Positions 50,116 through 60,805 of a DNA stretch of 64,000 nt are shown here, one piece after another. This stretch comes from Ferruginibacter sp. Its GTDB lineage: Bacteria; Bacteroidota; Bacteroidia; Chitinophagales; Chitinophagaceae. A program made the translations under genes and the position numbers. The stretch's first letter is position 1. The number at the start of each line of letters is the position of its first letter. The stretch lies in contig JAGOAX010000010.1 in NCBI GenBank assembly GCA_017983695.1, forward strand, positions 175,094 to 239,093, given 5' to 3'. The notes under the pieces are model-generated. The model had not been told where the DNA came from and did no database searches. It saw nothing but the letters and a program-made list of their open reading frames with translations.

Positions 50116-53100
50116 TTATTGTTTCAGCAGTACACTTCTTGTTTCCTGTATTGTTTTAATTCCTTGCTGTGTTTCTTTTTTAACCCTTATTAATGTTCCC
50201 TCGTCGTCGTACTCATAAAAACTGGCATAATTGTTCTCATCTAATTCTGCCATCAGCCTCAGGTTAATATTGTTGTATACAAAGCTTTTTATATTACTGT
50301 TAAAGGGATGCACACGAACATCATCAAAAAACGCATCAGTGGCGCTACCACCTGACGAGATATTCTGAAGAGATAGATTTGCGCTCACTGCCGCAACAGG
50401 CACCTGCACAAAACTTTCATAGCGTTGCCAGCCGTCAATAATATTACCCCCCGGCCTCAGGCTGTATGTGGCTATAATAGCATTGCTGCTGTCATAAAAT
50501 ATAAGTACGGCTCTGTTGTTAATAAATGAATCACACTGGCAGTCTTTTGCTTCCTTTGCCCACAGCCCTACTACCAGGCTATCGCTCTGCATTGGAGAAA
50601 AGACTGGTGTGGTTATATTGTCGTTGGATGAGTAAATACTGTCTAACCGGGTGCATGATGTAACCGTACTCCGCACCAGTAACGGGCTTATGGTATCTGT
50701 TGTACGTGGTATAATACTAAAATTAACAGCAGCGTTTTGCCCGCTGGCTACCTTAAGACTGTATTTGCCACTATGCATTACAGTTGTACTAAACTGTGCG
50801 GCATAACTGCTCCAGTCAAGGTGCCTTGGTGGTGGGCAGCGACGGCCGCAACTGTCGTTATAATAATCATAATCTTCAAATCCTTCGTATACAACCTGTC
50901 TGTACCGTGCATTTTGGGCTACTGCAACAGGCAGTGTCTGGTTGTACCCATATAAACCACTGTTATACCTTCCTAATGGGTCACGGTTTTCGGTTTCCAT
51001 GCCTTTTTTGTTAACACGGGTTATTTCCTGGTTCCATACCCAGCGGTTGTGACCGCTGGCTGTCAAGGTATCTGTACCAAAGTTCCAGTAAGGGATATAG
51101 TTTACCAACGCCCCGTCTTTACGTATGTTGGTGGCAACGGCAGTACTGTTTTGCTTGCGGGCATCATAAAAAACATAGGCTTTATCAGTGCGCCAGTTGC
51201 CCCATAAACCTTGTGTATAAGGATTAAAGCGGTTTACAAAAATGGATTTGCAGTCAGTAATACAGGTGTCTTTTATATAAGCCATTGTATCGTAACAGGG
51301 ACTGTAACTGTAACGGCAGTTTTCTTTGTAAATAGAATCTATTTGCGCAAACGTGTATGTTTTCCCGGTTTTACTGTTAAAGTAATTTGCAAAATCTGTT
51401 TGGCAGTTGGTGCCGCAACGGAACTGCGGCAGCGGCTGGGCAAAACCACTGCATCCATTGTTAAACTGTTCATTTAATACAACGGCACCGTTGTTAAGAC
51501 TTAGTTTTATCCAGTCAACCTTAGCATTTACTGCCCTGAACTGGTTACTGAAGCTGTTAATAGTTGTTGCTGTTCCTGGAGCATATACTGTACCCTTTAA
51601 TGTATCATTTACGTATAACTTTATACTATCGGTTATAAATTTCACTTTATAAGTCTTCCATGGTTCTATATCAAAACTGCTGATACCCGGCAAGGGTGTT
51701 GTGTTTTGATAAATGATACCACCACCGTAAAAAGTAAACTGGTCTACGATCGAAGTACCGTTTCGATTAGTATGTAAAATTATTATAAGGCTTTTTGCAC
51801 CTGATCCGAATGGTGCGGATAGTGAAGGTGCTGCTATCCTTGCTTCGTAAGTAAAGCCGTTTAAATTACAGATACTACGGATTTTATTTACTTCTAACTT
51901 TGCATTAGTGGAGGTACTTAAAAGTGTATCGGTTACGCTGCTGGGCCAGCCAACAATACCGGGGTTGGTAAACAAATCTTTATATTTTACCGTGCCGTTA
52001 TTTACCAGTGGTGTATTTTGAAATATCCATGAAGACGTCTCACAGCCAAAAGTATCATATGTTAAAGGTGGCGAAGGCTGGTTAATAACATATTTCCTGA
52101 AATACTCCAGTATTTTACTTAAACTATCGCAGGCTGCGGTTGGTCCGCCGGTACAAGTAACGACACTGTTAAACTTATTATCTACTGCCCAGTAATCTTT
52201 ATAGGTGCTGGCACCGGCTGCCAGTACACCAACAGTACTGTCTGCTTTTAGCAGCCATTGGTCATTGTTAATTACCTGTATTGGATTACTGGCACTGGTG
52301 AATGCACCAATACTTCCGCTAAGATTTCTTTTACCACTTCGAATAATTTTAAATGAAATATCCGCCCCGTTATAAGGTGTTCCGTTAATATCAATTAAAA
52401 ACAAATTCCGTCCAGGAGTATTAGTTGCTTTATTAACATCCACCACCCACAACTTTCTTGCGGCTTTGCTTTTTTGCCAGTCAACCGCTACGCAGGAGTC
52501 TGTTCCAGGCAAGCCAACAGGAATATAATTACTGGTAAGCACCAGCAACTCATCACCACTTTCTAAATTGGCATCAATAATTTTATTGATAATTTTTCCG
52601 CCTTTAACATTTACACCAGAAAAAATACTGCTGTTGTTTTTATATGCTGGCCCCACACCACTGTATTTCCAGTAAGAAGGATAACTGAAATTATAAATGG
52701 GGTCGTTAAATTCATTTTGTGTACGGGTCACCAATGCCTCTCCGCTTTCGGCATCATACACCAGGTTTTTTGTACTTACTAAGCTGCCTTTTTCATAACG
52801 TACCACACTGTCGAGTATGCCATACCGCTGAATTATTTTAACTGCCACCGCACTTCGGTAGCGGTTATCATCTAAATTAAACCGGGGGAAAAATGCCGGT
52901 ATGGTAACGGGGAAAATGAATGCCATAAACACATCGGCGTTGGCATTAATGTCCACACCGATACTGGTAGTTTGATGTTCCCTGAAATCCAGCATTAACT
53001 CCATATCTTTTCCGATTATTCCGCCTGGATTTATTTTACCGTTGGAACTGTCCATAACGGCTACTGTGTTATCGAGGCGCTGTCCATGAATATTATCTTT

Positions 53101-56100
53101 AATAGTACGATAGTAGTTGGAAGTATAGGATACTGGCCTTATAGAATCGTTAGCAGCATAGGACTTTTGAGATTTCATTTGCCCATGCATATTGTTGAGC
53201 TCTATTTTAAAACCCTGGCTTAAAGTTGTGCGTTTGGTGGCATTGGTATTAATAAAATTAAACCGTCGCTTACCTGTCTTCCTACTGTCTCCATCAAAGG
53301 TTGTGTAGTCTGTAACGGTGGGGAAATCTTTACTGGTATAAAACTCAGATTCTTCCCAGCCGTTAAATGATTTAAGATTACGTTTGTTAATACTGCTTAC
53401 ACGAACTTTACTGTAACCTACACTTGCAGACGGAAAAAATGATTCGCCATAGGGGTATTCAGAATACAGGTAGTCTGAAGGCGCTAATGTAACCCGTTCC
53501 TGAAATTCGATTGGCTGCCTGAAAGGATTTTCCTCGTTACCTATATTCGGTTCATAACTTGCAACACCACTGCTGATTTTAATTACTCTCGATTTTTTTA
53601 TACCGCTGCTGTCATAAAAAATTTCTTTTGTATCTGTGTAATCATATTCCTGGCCATAATACGATTCTTTTTGCCCGGTCATGGCATTCCAGTTATCACT
53701 AATAGTAATGCGCCTGACCCTGTAACCTCCACCAAATTTCGTATACCCTGGCGTGTTAAGCCGTACATAAGAACGGGATGTATCGAACAGTTTGCATACC
53801 TGTTCCTGACGTTTGCTTTTGTTGAAACCAACCACCATATCTTTAAACTGGCGGCTCATCCCAACAAGAGATTGAATGATTGCTTTAAAACTTGCATCCC
53901 CATTCATATCACTGCCCGGATATGCCTTACCCGGATGGTTAATTCGCAGGTATTGCAGGGCAGCAATGGCAGGAAAGCTTACATCTTTTCCAAACTCTTT
54001 CAACTTTATCCATATTCTGTTTGCATTTACGTAACCATAATCTTCATAGTCAGCGTAAAAAGGAACTGTTTCATAAATACTGGTTCCGGGCATTTTAACC
54101 TTTAGCTTAAAATACAATTTTGATGAGCCATCCACCTGCTCTGCACCTTCTAAATACTTTCGATATATATCGGTCTTACTGTTTATTACAGCTACCGGTA
54201 CATCAATAAACACGTACATCAGGTCTTTTGTATTTAAAAGAAGGTTTTCATATAAATTTGGCAACGGTGTTGCCGACGGACTGTTACCCATACCGGCTAT
54301 TTTAGTCATGGCCATGGCACGCTTATCCTGCACATATCCATAATCATCAGATTCATAGTCTATACTCATTTTTGCACCCCCTGGCAATGTGATCTTTGTT
54401 AAATTCCACGCAGCAGCATTGCCATCAGCTTTTGTTTTATTTTGTACTGCATAGGGATAATCTGCATTGAGTTGGCTGCCGGGATTATCTGTCTCTGGTT
54501 TATAGCTGCCCCAACGGTCATTATTTTTGCTATTGTAAACCGGGTTATTGTTGTACGCAAAACGATATTTATTTTTCTCACTTCTTTTGTTGCCATTGTA
54601 ACTGAAGGCTAAAGAATCCAACGTAAGTTTTCCATAACCCGATAAGGAGCTTTCGGATCCCGTACAAAGAGAATAGCTGTAGTAAAATTTAACGGTTTTA
54701 ACAGGGCGTGCCTTAAAGGGGTTTTTATAATAATCCGATTTGCTGTAAAGATTAATTTCTTTCAATCTTTTTAAAGCTGCATTGTTGTCTCGACCACCAT
54801 CCTCCCCTGATACACCATAACCGTCTTTTCTTACTGCAGTATCAAGAACAAATGTTGCGATCATTGTTTTTGATTCGATTGAATTTAAATACCACACTTC
54901 TTTTTGTCCGTATACATAACTGGCTTTATCGTCTGTCGCATCGCTTTTAGAACCCTCATTATATGTTGCTTTTAAATTATCATAGGGTGCCCGCCAGCCA
55001 AAGTTTGTATTACCTCCCCACTTCAACCGGCTGTAATTAAACTTAATTGCATCGCCATTATCATCTTCTGTAACACCATCACCGGTAATATCACTGTAAT
55101 CGGCAGATAAAATGCTGGTAAGTAAAAACGAGTGTGCAAATCCAGGTGTGTAATCGCTGCTGAAAAAATTATCTTTCCCTCTGTTATTGGATGTGGTGTT
55201 ATCACCTGAAGTATAAGTGGCAAGCCCTGTTGTATTATTACCCTGGTAACTGTCCACCGCAAAGGTTACCTCTTTTTGCCCTGTGTTATATGCAGGTGTG
55301 CCATAGATATACCGTTTACCATCGTTATTCAACACCGAAACTTCTGACAAATGATTGGGGCGGCGTAACCCTTTATCACCATCATTACGGCGTATGGTTT
55401 CAAAACTGCTGTCGCATTTACCCTTAGGAAAAACATTTACGGGGAAAGATTTAATAACGGTATCGAGTGCACCGAACTGTGCCTCTTCTGCACTCAGGTA
55501 AGATATTACCTGGCTTCTGCGGTCACGCTTTGTTTTTGTAAGCGGTGTGTTTACTGAAACTGCACCGGTATATTTCTGCCTGTCGTAACGTAGTAATTCC
55601 CTGGTGGCAATAGGTTCCATATTTCCTCCTGCAAGTGCTGGCCTCACCACATCGTCTCCGCCGATACTATTGTAAAAAACGTTATCGTTGGTTGTTTGTT
55701 CCCCCGGGTTTCTAAAATAAACATTTTCATATGTACTATCGGCTGCGGTAAAACGCACTTTTGGTTCCATAAAATTGGAATAGCCTGACCATCCACGGCT
55801 GGCTGCATTGGCATAGGTCAATTGGAGGTTGCCCCCAAAATGAGCTAAGTTGCCTGTACCAAAGTCTAAACCTATGCTTCCATTCCCATTTTTAGTTTGC
55901 ATAAAATGGTCACGTATATATCCTACATCTCCCCTGTAAGGACGGAAACTGCCGCCAATACCTTCGCCTGTTATTGAATAACTGTCGTAGGTGTAAACCG
56001 GAATGGCTGCATGGGGAGTTTGTTTACGGAAAGGAATATCTTTTTCACGGTTAAAATCCAGGAGTGCACTGTTATCTTTATTTCCTTTTTGGGAGTACAT

Positions 56101-57339
56101 GTATCCATAAGCTGGTAGTGAAACTGTTCTGTCTTTTGGTGCAATACTCTGTTGTGAGTAATATCCCTTTAGAGAAGCAAGAGGATGAAATCCGAAGAAT
56201 TCACCTCCTCCTTTAAGTGTAAGGGCAAAACCATAACTGGATACAGGCATGGTAATAGTTGGAGTGTAGGCGGATTTTGCAAAAGAGATCGTTTGAACAG
56301 GTACACCAAAATTGCCATTGAAAAGCGAATTTTTATTTTTTTCAGAAACTTTGTTGTTTTGGTTTTCCATGCTTAATTGTAAATCCTGTATGCCAGACCT
56401 TGAGTTAAAAGTTGTGCCTATACGGCCGTTACCGCTGAATTTAGAAGACTCTTTGCCATATTTTAAAAGTAGGCTGGCATCTCCGCTAACACCCTGCTGG
56501 GAGTTTAAGGTAAGGCCGAGACTAAAACCCAGGTATTTTGAAAAACTGGTGGTATCATATTTAGTAGCTGCACCTTTATCATCTGAAGTTTTACTCGTCA
56601 TTACGAATTTACCCGGATTTACGGTTGCGCCTGCACTAACCTCAAAACCAATACCTGCATAATTATTATAAAATATCCCCAAGCCAACAGAAGGATTTAC
56701 ACCAAGCACTCTTTTCTTTCCAAGCTCAATCCCAAAAATTTCGGGTTTAAAATCGGCAGTAACACCAGCCGTCCAGTTTTTACGTGTATTAAACTCCTTG
56801 GTTATTTTTTCAGTTCCATTAAAATCATCTGGCAGCCCCCGCACATTTCTCGTAACTGCTCCGGGGTTTATATTCCATCCTAATCCCACCCAGCTAGCTT
56901 CCTGATCCATCGAAACACCGCCTTTGTAGGATAGGCCCACAGGATAACCGCCCACATCCATAAGCGGAATATTATATGAAAAATCGCCAGAAAACAAATC
57001 CACCATATTATTGGCATTCACACTTTGAAAAGCCTGCATCTCCGGCTGACCTGGGCCGCCTATAGTACCTTTTTTCACATCAGCAGGTATGCTGGAGATT
57101 TTGCTGCCGTTGTAGGGTTTTGTTTTTTCTTTTTTATTGTAGTAAGTTTCACCAAAAACATTTTTATTGGTCGGTATATTAAACAAACTGCTGTTTTTAA
57201 CGCTATACCCTGTCGTAATAATCTTGTTCGTATGTATACCATACCTTGTCTCCATTGCCATAGCGGCAAATTGTCCATAAAATAGTAGGAACATAAACCA
57301 TGCAGCCTGTTTCTGGTATTGTTGAATAACTTTTATCAT
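50116..57339 (-). CDS. Giant RHS-associated shell-like protein
   Basis: A 2407-residue exported protein (signal with GQFAAMAM). The N-terminal motif NMVDLFSGDFSYNIPLMDVGGY and ASWVGLGWNINPGAVTRNVRG is typical of the large proteins encoded before DUF6443 RHS proteins in this phylum. A LamG-like domain is at about 1768-1963. The end (RLMAELDENNYASFYEYDDEGTLIRV) looks like an RHS repeat. It may form the other half of an RHS cocoon, comparable in logic to TcB/TcC, which is inference. Confidence 0.75.
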   Translation of the reverse strand: MIKVIQQYQKQAAWFMFLLFYGQFAAMAMETRYGIHTNKIITTGYSVKNSSLFNIPTNKNVFGETYYNKKEKTKPYNGSKISSIPADVKKGTIGGPGQPEMQAFQSVNANNMVDLFSGDFSYNIPLMDVGGYPVGLSYKGGVSMDQEASWVGLGWNINPGAVTRNVRGLPDDFNGTEKITKEFNTRKNWTAGVTADFKPEIFGIELGKKRVLGVNPSVGLGIFYNNYAGIGFEVSAGATVNPGKFVMTSKTSDDKGAATKYDTTSFSKYLGFSLGLTLNSQQGVSGDASLLLKYGKESSKFSGNGRIGTTFNSRSGIQDLQLSMENQNNKVSEKNKNSLFNGNFGVPVQTISFAKSAYTPTITMPVSSYGFALTLKGGGEFFGFHPLASLKGYYSQQSIAPKDRTVSLPAYGYMYSQKGNKDNSALLDFNREKDIPFRKQTPHAAIPVYTYDSYSITGEGIGGSFRPYRGDVGYIRDHFMQTKNGNGSIGLDFGTGNLAHFGGNLQLTYANAASRGWSGYSNFMEPKVRFTAADSTYENVYFRNPGEQTTNDNVFYNSIGGDDVVRPALAGGNMEPIATRELLRYDRQKYTGAVSVNTPLTKTKRDRRSQVISYLSAEEAQFGALDTVIKSFPVNVFPKGKCDSSFETIRRNDGDKGLRRPNHLSEVSVLNNDGKRYIYGTPAYNTGQKEVTFAVDSYQGNNTTGLATYTSGDNTTSNNRGKDNFFSSDYTPGFAHSFLLTSILSADYSDITGDGVTEDDNGDAIKFNYSRLKWGGNTNFGWRAPYDNLKATYNEGSKSDATDDKASYVYGQKEVWYLNSIESKTMIATFVLDTAVRKDGYGVSGEDGGRDNNAALKRLKEINLYSKSDYYKNPFKARPVKTVKFYYSYSLCTGSESSLSGYGKLTLDSLAFSYNGNKRSEKNKYRFAYNNNPVYNSKNNDRWGSYKPETDNPGSQLNADYPYAVQNKTKADGNAAAWNLTKITLPGGAKMSIDYESDDYGYVQDKRAMAMTKIAGMGNSPSATPLPNLYENLLLNTKDLMYVFIDVPVAVINSKTDIYRKYLEGAEQVDGSSKLYFKLKVKMPGTSIYETVPFYADYEDYGYVNANRIWIKLKEFGKDVSFPAIAALQYLRINHPGKAYPGSDMNGDASFKAIIQSLVGMSRQFKDMVVGFNKSKRQEQVCKLFDTSRSYVRLNTPGYTKFGGGYRVRRITISDNWNAMTGQKESYYGQEYDYTDTKEIFYDSSGIKKSRVIKISSGVASYEPNIGNEENPFRQPIEFQERVTLAPSDYLYSEYPYGESFFPSASVGYSKVRVSSINKRNLKSFNGWEESEFYTSKDFPTVTDYTTFDGDSRKTGKRRFNFINTNATKRTTLSQGFKIELNNMHGQMKSQKSYAANDSIRPVSYTSNYYRTIKDNIHGQRLDNTVAVMDSSNGKINPGGIIGKDMELMLDFREHQTTSIGVDINANADVFMAFIFPVTIPAFFPRFNLDDNRYRSAVAVKIIQRYGILDSVVRYEKGSLVSTKNLVYDAESGEALVTRTQNEFNDPIYNFSYPSYWKYSGVGPAYKNNSSIFSGVNVKGGKIINKIIDANLESGDELLVLTSNYIPVGLPGTDSCVAVDWQKSKAARKLWVVDVNKATNTPGRNLFLIDINGTPYNGADISFKIIRSGKRNLSGSIGAFTSASNPIQVINNDQWLLKADSTVGVLAAGASTYKDYWAVDNKFNSVVTCTGGPTAACDSLSKILEYFRKYVINQPSPPLTYDTFGCETSSWIFQNTPLVNNGTVKYKDLFTNPGIVGWPSSVTDTLLSTSTNAKLEVNKIRSICNLNGFTYEARIAAPSLSAPFGSGAKSLIIILHTNRNGTSIVDQFTFYGGGIIYQNTTPLPGISSFDIEPWKTYKVKFITDSIKLYVNDTLKGTVYAPGTATTINSFSNQFRAVNAKVDWIKLSLNNGAVVLNEQFNNGCSGFAQPLPQFRCGTNCQTDFANYFNSKTGKTYTFAQIDSIYKENCRYSYSPCYDTMAYIKDTCITDCKSIFVNRFNPYTQGLWGNWRTDKAYVFYDARKQNSTAVATNIRKDGALVNYIPYWNFGTDTLTASGHNRWVWNQEITRVNKKGMETENRDPLGRYNSGLYGYNQTLPVAVAQNARYRQVVYEGFEDYDYYNDSCGRRCPPPRHLDWSSYAAQFSTTVMHSGKYSLKVASGQNAAVNFSIIPRTTDTISPLLVRSTVTSCTRLDSIYSSNDNITTPVFSPMQSDSLVVGLWAKEAKDCQCDSFINNRAVLIFYDSSNAIIATYSLRPGGNIIDGWQRYESFVQVPVAAVSANLSLQNISSGGSATDAFFDDVRVHPFNSNIKSFVYNNINLRLMAELDENNYASFYEYDDEGTLIRVKKETQQGIKTIQETRSVLLKQ
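51450..52035 (-). repeat. Duplicated LamG-like segment, copy in the 2407-residue gene
   Basis: Partner of 44620-45190. The two copies are direct repeats about 6.8 kb apart on the same strand. Confidence 0.8.
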
Positions 57340-57396
57340 CTTATCGATATTATTTTTAGAGCTGATGCCGTTGATATATTTTAAAAAGTTTGGGTA

Positions 57397-58563
57397 TTAC
57401 TGTTTCCTGTATTCAAAACGTGCTGTCCATAATTCTCCTTTACTGTTTATCAGTTCAATTAAATAAAGGTGTTTATGTACTGGTGAAGTATTATCACTCA
57501 AATCATAGCTAATGAAATTTTCACCATTTTTAAGTGGTTGTATTATCGGAGTGGTGGTAATTTCTTTTTTAATCTTCTGAGTAATATCAAACACACGGAT
57601 AGATGCTGTTGTTTCGTTTTCCCTGTTTTCATACACAATTTTTAATGACCCGTTACATACAAAATAGCCGCTGTTTTCTCCCTGTTGTAATTTATAATAA
57701 GGCTGCCCGTCATCGCCTTGAGGCATATCTTCCACCGGTCGCTTCAGTCGGAATGTCCATATTTCGCTGGACGCAAGTGGTACACCATTATTTACCGCTA
57801 TAACCTGCCACGCATAATTTTTACCTGTATCTAAATGAGCCGCAGAAGCAGGATAAGCAAAATTATTTGTGAGGACACCTGTTTTATACAGCAATGGAAG
57901 CTGTTGCTGTAACGCTGCTTCAGGAGACTGACGGGAACGCACCTCCACTAATTTAAAATCATAGGTAAGCCGATTGAACATTTGCATTGGCGCCGGGGGA
58001 AGCCATGTAAAAAAAGGGCGCTGACCGTCAATTACAGCCAAATCTTCCGGTATCATGAGCAGTGGCGGATTAAGGGGTTCTACCTGTACCAATGAACAAT
58101 CTTCTGCTACAGAAGCGCCGGCTTCCCCTGCATTTTTACGCAAAACTGTATAACATACGTCAAAATTACCTGCTGGTAAAAAACCATTAGGTGAAGCATC
58201 GATATTATAGTTATGGTTTAGTACAGTATAAATAATTGGCTGTACATCTTTTTCCTGTATAAGTTTTATTCCGGGCAATAGACTGATAAGCCCCGTTTCA
58301 GCGGAGAATACAGGTATGCCTTTTTTTCTGTCGGTAACTAACATACTGATACGTATCCGGTCAGCCGAAGTACCAGCATTGGAGAGAGTGATATTCCACA
58401 ACTGGTTTTTCAAACTTATTCCCCCCTGCGGCAATTGCGATGTAATAAGAATTTGCCCATTGAGAACATGTGCATTAAACTGCAGCAATACTGCAAGAAT
58501 CAATATCCGCAGCATACCGTTTTTTAAACGTTTGTTTACAATTCGTTTTACAAAAATCTGCAT
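57397..58563 (-). CDS. Fibronectin-like (TANFOR-like) surface protein
   Basis: A 388-residue secreted protein. The start ATG 58563 is 1 base after the stop of the preceding gene (TAACATG); an ATG 16 codons later would give a shorter signal. Beta-sandwich parts include PFFTWLPPAPMQMFNRLTYDF and NYAWQVIAVNNGVPLASSEIWTF, as in TANFOR/FN3-type proteins of Bacteroidota. It is part of the RHS operon and may help anchor or present the large proteins. Confidence 0.6.
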   Translation of the reverse strand: MQIFVKRIVNKRLKNGMLRILILAVLLQFNAHVLNGQILITSQLPQGGISLKNQLWNITLSNAGTSADRIRISMLVTDRKKGIPVFSAETGLISLLPGIKLIQEKDVQPIIYTVLNHNYNIDASPNGFLPAGNFDVCYTVLRKNAGEAGASVAEDCSLVQVEPLNPPLLMIPEDLAVIDGQRPFFTWLPPAPMQMFNRLTYDFKLVEVRSRQSPEAALQQQLPLLYKTGVLTNNFAYPASAAHLDTGKNYAWQVIAVNNGVPLASSEIWTFRLKRPVEDMPQGDDGQPYYKLQQGENSGYFVCNGSLKIVYENRENETTASIRVFDITQKIKKEITTTPIIQPLKNGENFISYDLSDNTSPVHKHLYLIELINSKGELWTARFEYRKQ

Positions 58564-58564
58564 G

Positions 58565-60805
58565 TTAAAAAGTTTGTGTTAATGAAATAATCATAAACTC
58601 ATTTCGAATAAACTGCCGGTTGCTTCCCGGTACATAACCTATGTCATAGGTAGCTGTCAGCATACCAAATTTTTTCATATTCAGTTGAAGGCATCCATAG
58701 CTGCCTGTTTTAGATAACTCTTTATTAAAATTGTTTACCTTAAATCCAAAGCTTACCTGGTTTTGCCTGCCAAAGGGTATGGCAATACCACCATTTAATA
58801 CCGACAATTCGTAATCCCTGTTTGTCATATGATTTACAGCTGCCGTTAAACTAAAACGTGAAAATGTAAAAAGTTGGTTGAAAAAAATATTGACTGCATT
58901 ATAATAGGCAAACCCTGTATCATTTGTATTATTATAAAATCGGTTAACCATCAACGTTGAAGCTGCAGTAATACTATTGATTTTGTACTGGTGAAAGGCC
59001 GATGCTGAAAGACTGTTAAATTGTGTCTCAAAAATCTGGTTATCGAGTTTTATCAATTGTGACACCGGCATAAATCCTGCTGATATTACCGGCCTTCTTC
59101 TTTCTTTATAGGTGAGCGAGACGCTTTTAAAGATGGTTTTACTGTCATATCGTTGTGGGATATATGGATTGCTGAAAACGTTTTGCCGCAAATATCCCGT
59201 AACCCTTACTCTTCTTTTTAAAAAGCTTTGGTCTAATTTAAACTGCCATGCAGTAAGTGTATTATTTGTTACGTAACTGCCGAAGGATTGAAAATTGGCA
59301 CCGGTATATTTATAAAATGCATCAATTTTTGTATTCGTCTTAGGAAAATAACTTCTTATAGAAACGAAAAGCGCCTGGCTGCGGGAATCTGTAAAACGCA
59401 ATTTTGCTGATGTAACCGGTTGCGTCCGAAAATCAGGTGCTGCTGATTCCGCAGCTTCTGCAACAATAGTAGTGTTATTTTTGATTACATATTTTATTTC
59501 GGCAGACACTCCCGTAACCGAGGCCACGGCAGGCGGATTACTACTAAATGAATACGATGGCGTTAATTGTTTCTGTCCTTTGTATAGTGTTATATAAAAA
59601 TGATTGTGCTCGGGCCGGCCTTTACCCACCCTTGCCATATACATAAACTGTTTTGCAGCGTTGTAAAGAGGCAGCCCAAAATCACGGTAGCGGTAGTCAA
59701 TTCCTCCAGCCGCAAATGCTGCATACACCCTATTGCTGCTGTACTCAAAATTTACTCCTTTTAAATTAATGTTCTTGCCTGTTAGCTCTGAATAATCAAG
59801 CCTGCTTCTGCCAATAGCAAACTGACGTATATCTAACAACCTGGTGTAAATGGATGGCAGTTTAAAACCCGGTTTGGTTTCTTCTAAAATTTTAGCTGCC
59901 ATTTTCAATACAGCAGCGGGGTCTGAATTTATTTTTTGCAGATTTTTTATTTGTGCAATTTTATCTGTAACTCTTTTATATACCCGTTCCACTGAATCGT
60001 ATATCTTTCTTGCCCGTTCTGTTATAACTTTTACACTGTCATAATAAATGAAAAAATTACGGGCCACTGTTTGAAGTGAATCACTGATTTTATTATTAAT
60101 ACTATCTGCTTTTCCTGGAGAATATCCAAAGTTTGGCAATTGCAGTATTTCTTTATACTCTTTATACTGTTGACCCAGCATTAAACTATTTAAAATATCC
60201 TTTAGGCGTAAATAATCAGCTATAGTAGGTTTATTAAATGTTGTAAGTTGATGCAGACTGTCTTTTAAACTGTTTATATACATGTCGACAATGCCTGTTA
60301 ACCTGCCTGATATAGATTGTGCGAAGGCCGGGGCATCAAACTCAACCCTGACATCCGTAATATTTTTAAAGAGTGAATTGTTTGAACGGTTAATTATATA
60401 AAATACAGCTAACGGAATACCAAAGAACTTTACACCGGCATAGCCATTTGCAAAATGTTGGCGTACTGAAGATTGTGCAATTGGGGTATCTATATATCCA
60501 TGAAAACTATACGTATAATTGTTGTACCCGCCTGCTATTCGGATTTTTTTGTCGAAAAAGGAGTTAGTCTTACTTTTCCATTTAACCTGATTGATTAAAT
60601 CCTTTTCCAGGTTGTTGCCAAATACTGAAGTGTGCGTCTTAATTTTATTATCGATTGCGGTAAAGTATTTTTTAGGGAGTTCCTGTAATTTGTATAAAAC
60701 TGAATCCGCTTTGGCTGTTAAAGCAGCAGTACTATCAAACTGCGCTGTGGATTGCAGCCATGCTGTTAGTGTTGCCAGTAAAAGAGTGAGCCGGATAGGA
60801 CTCAT
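58565..60805 (-). CDS. Outer-membrane beta-barrel protein of the RHS operon
   Basis: A 746-residue protein with signal peptide (QSTAQ), a helical periplasmic part (about 25-310) and a C-terminal half of alternating amphipathic strands that ends in SLTQTF with terminal Phe, the usual sign of an outer-membrane barrel. It is the first gene of the operon leading to the RHS toxin. It could export or anchor the toxin. No homology to named secretins is apparent. Confidence 0.6.
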   Translation of the reverse strand: MSPIRLTLLLATLTAWLQSTAQFDSTAALTAKADSVLYKLQELPKKYFTAIDNKIKTHTSVFGNNLEKDLINQVKWKSKTNSFFDKKIRIAGGYNNYTYSFHGYIDTPIAQSSVRQHFANGYAGVKFFGIPLAVFYIINRSNNSLFKNITDVRVEFDAPAFAQSISGRLTGIVDMYINSLKDSLHQLTTFNKPTIADYLRLKDILNSLMLGQQYKEYKEILQLPNFGYSPGKADSINNKISDSLQTVARNFFIYYDSVKVITERARKIYDSVERVYKRVTDKIAQIKNLQKINSDPAAVLKMAAKILEETKPGFKLPSIYTRLLDIRQFAIGRSRLDYSELTGKNINLKGVNFEYSSNRVYAAFAAGGIDYRYRDFGLPLYNAAKQFMYMARVGKGRPEHNHFYITLYKGQKQLTPSYSFSSNPPAVASVTGVSAEIKYVIKNNTTIVAEAAESAAPDFRTQPVTSAKLRFTDSRSQALFVSIRSYFPKTNTKIDAFYKYTGANFQSFGSYVTNNTLTAWQFKLDQSFLKRRVRVTGYLRQNVFSNPYIPQRYDSKTIFKSVSLTYKERRRPVISAGFMPVSQLIKLDNQIFETQFNSLSASAFHQYKINSITAASTLMVNRFYNNTNDTGFAYYNAVNIFFNQLFTFSRFSLTAAVNHMTNRDYELSVLNGGIAIPFGRQNQVSFGFKVNNFNKELSKTGSYGCLQLNMKKFGMLTATYDIGYVPGSNRQFIRNEFMIISLTQTF

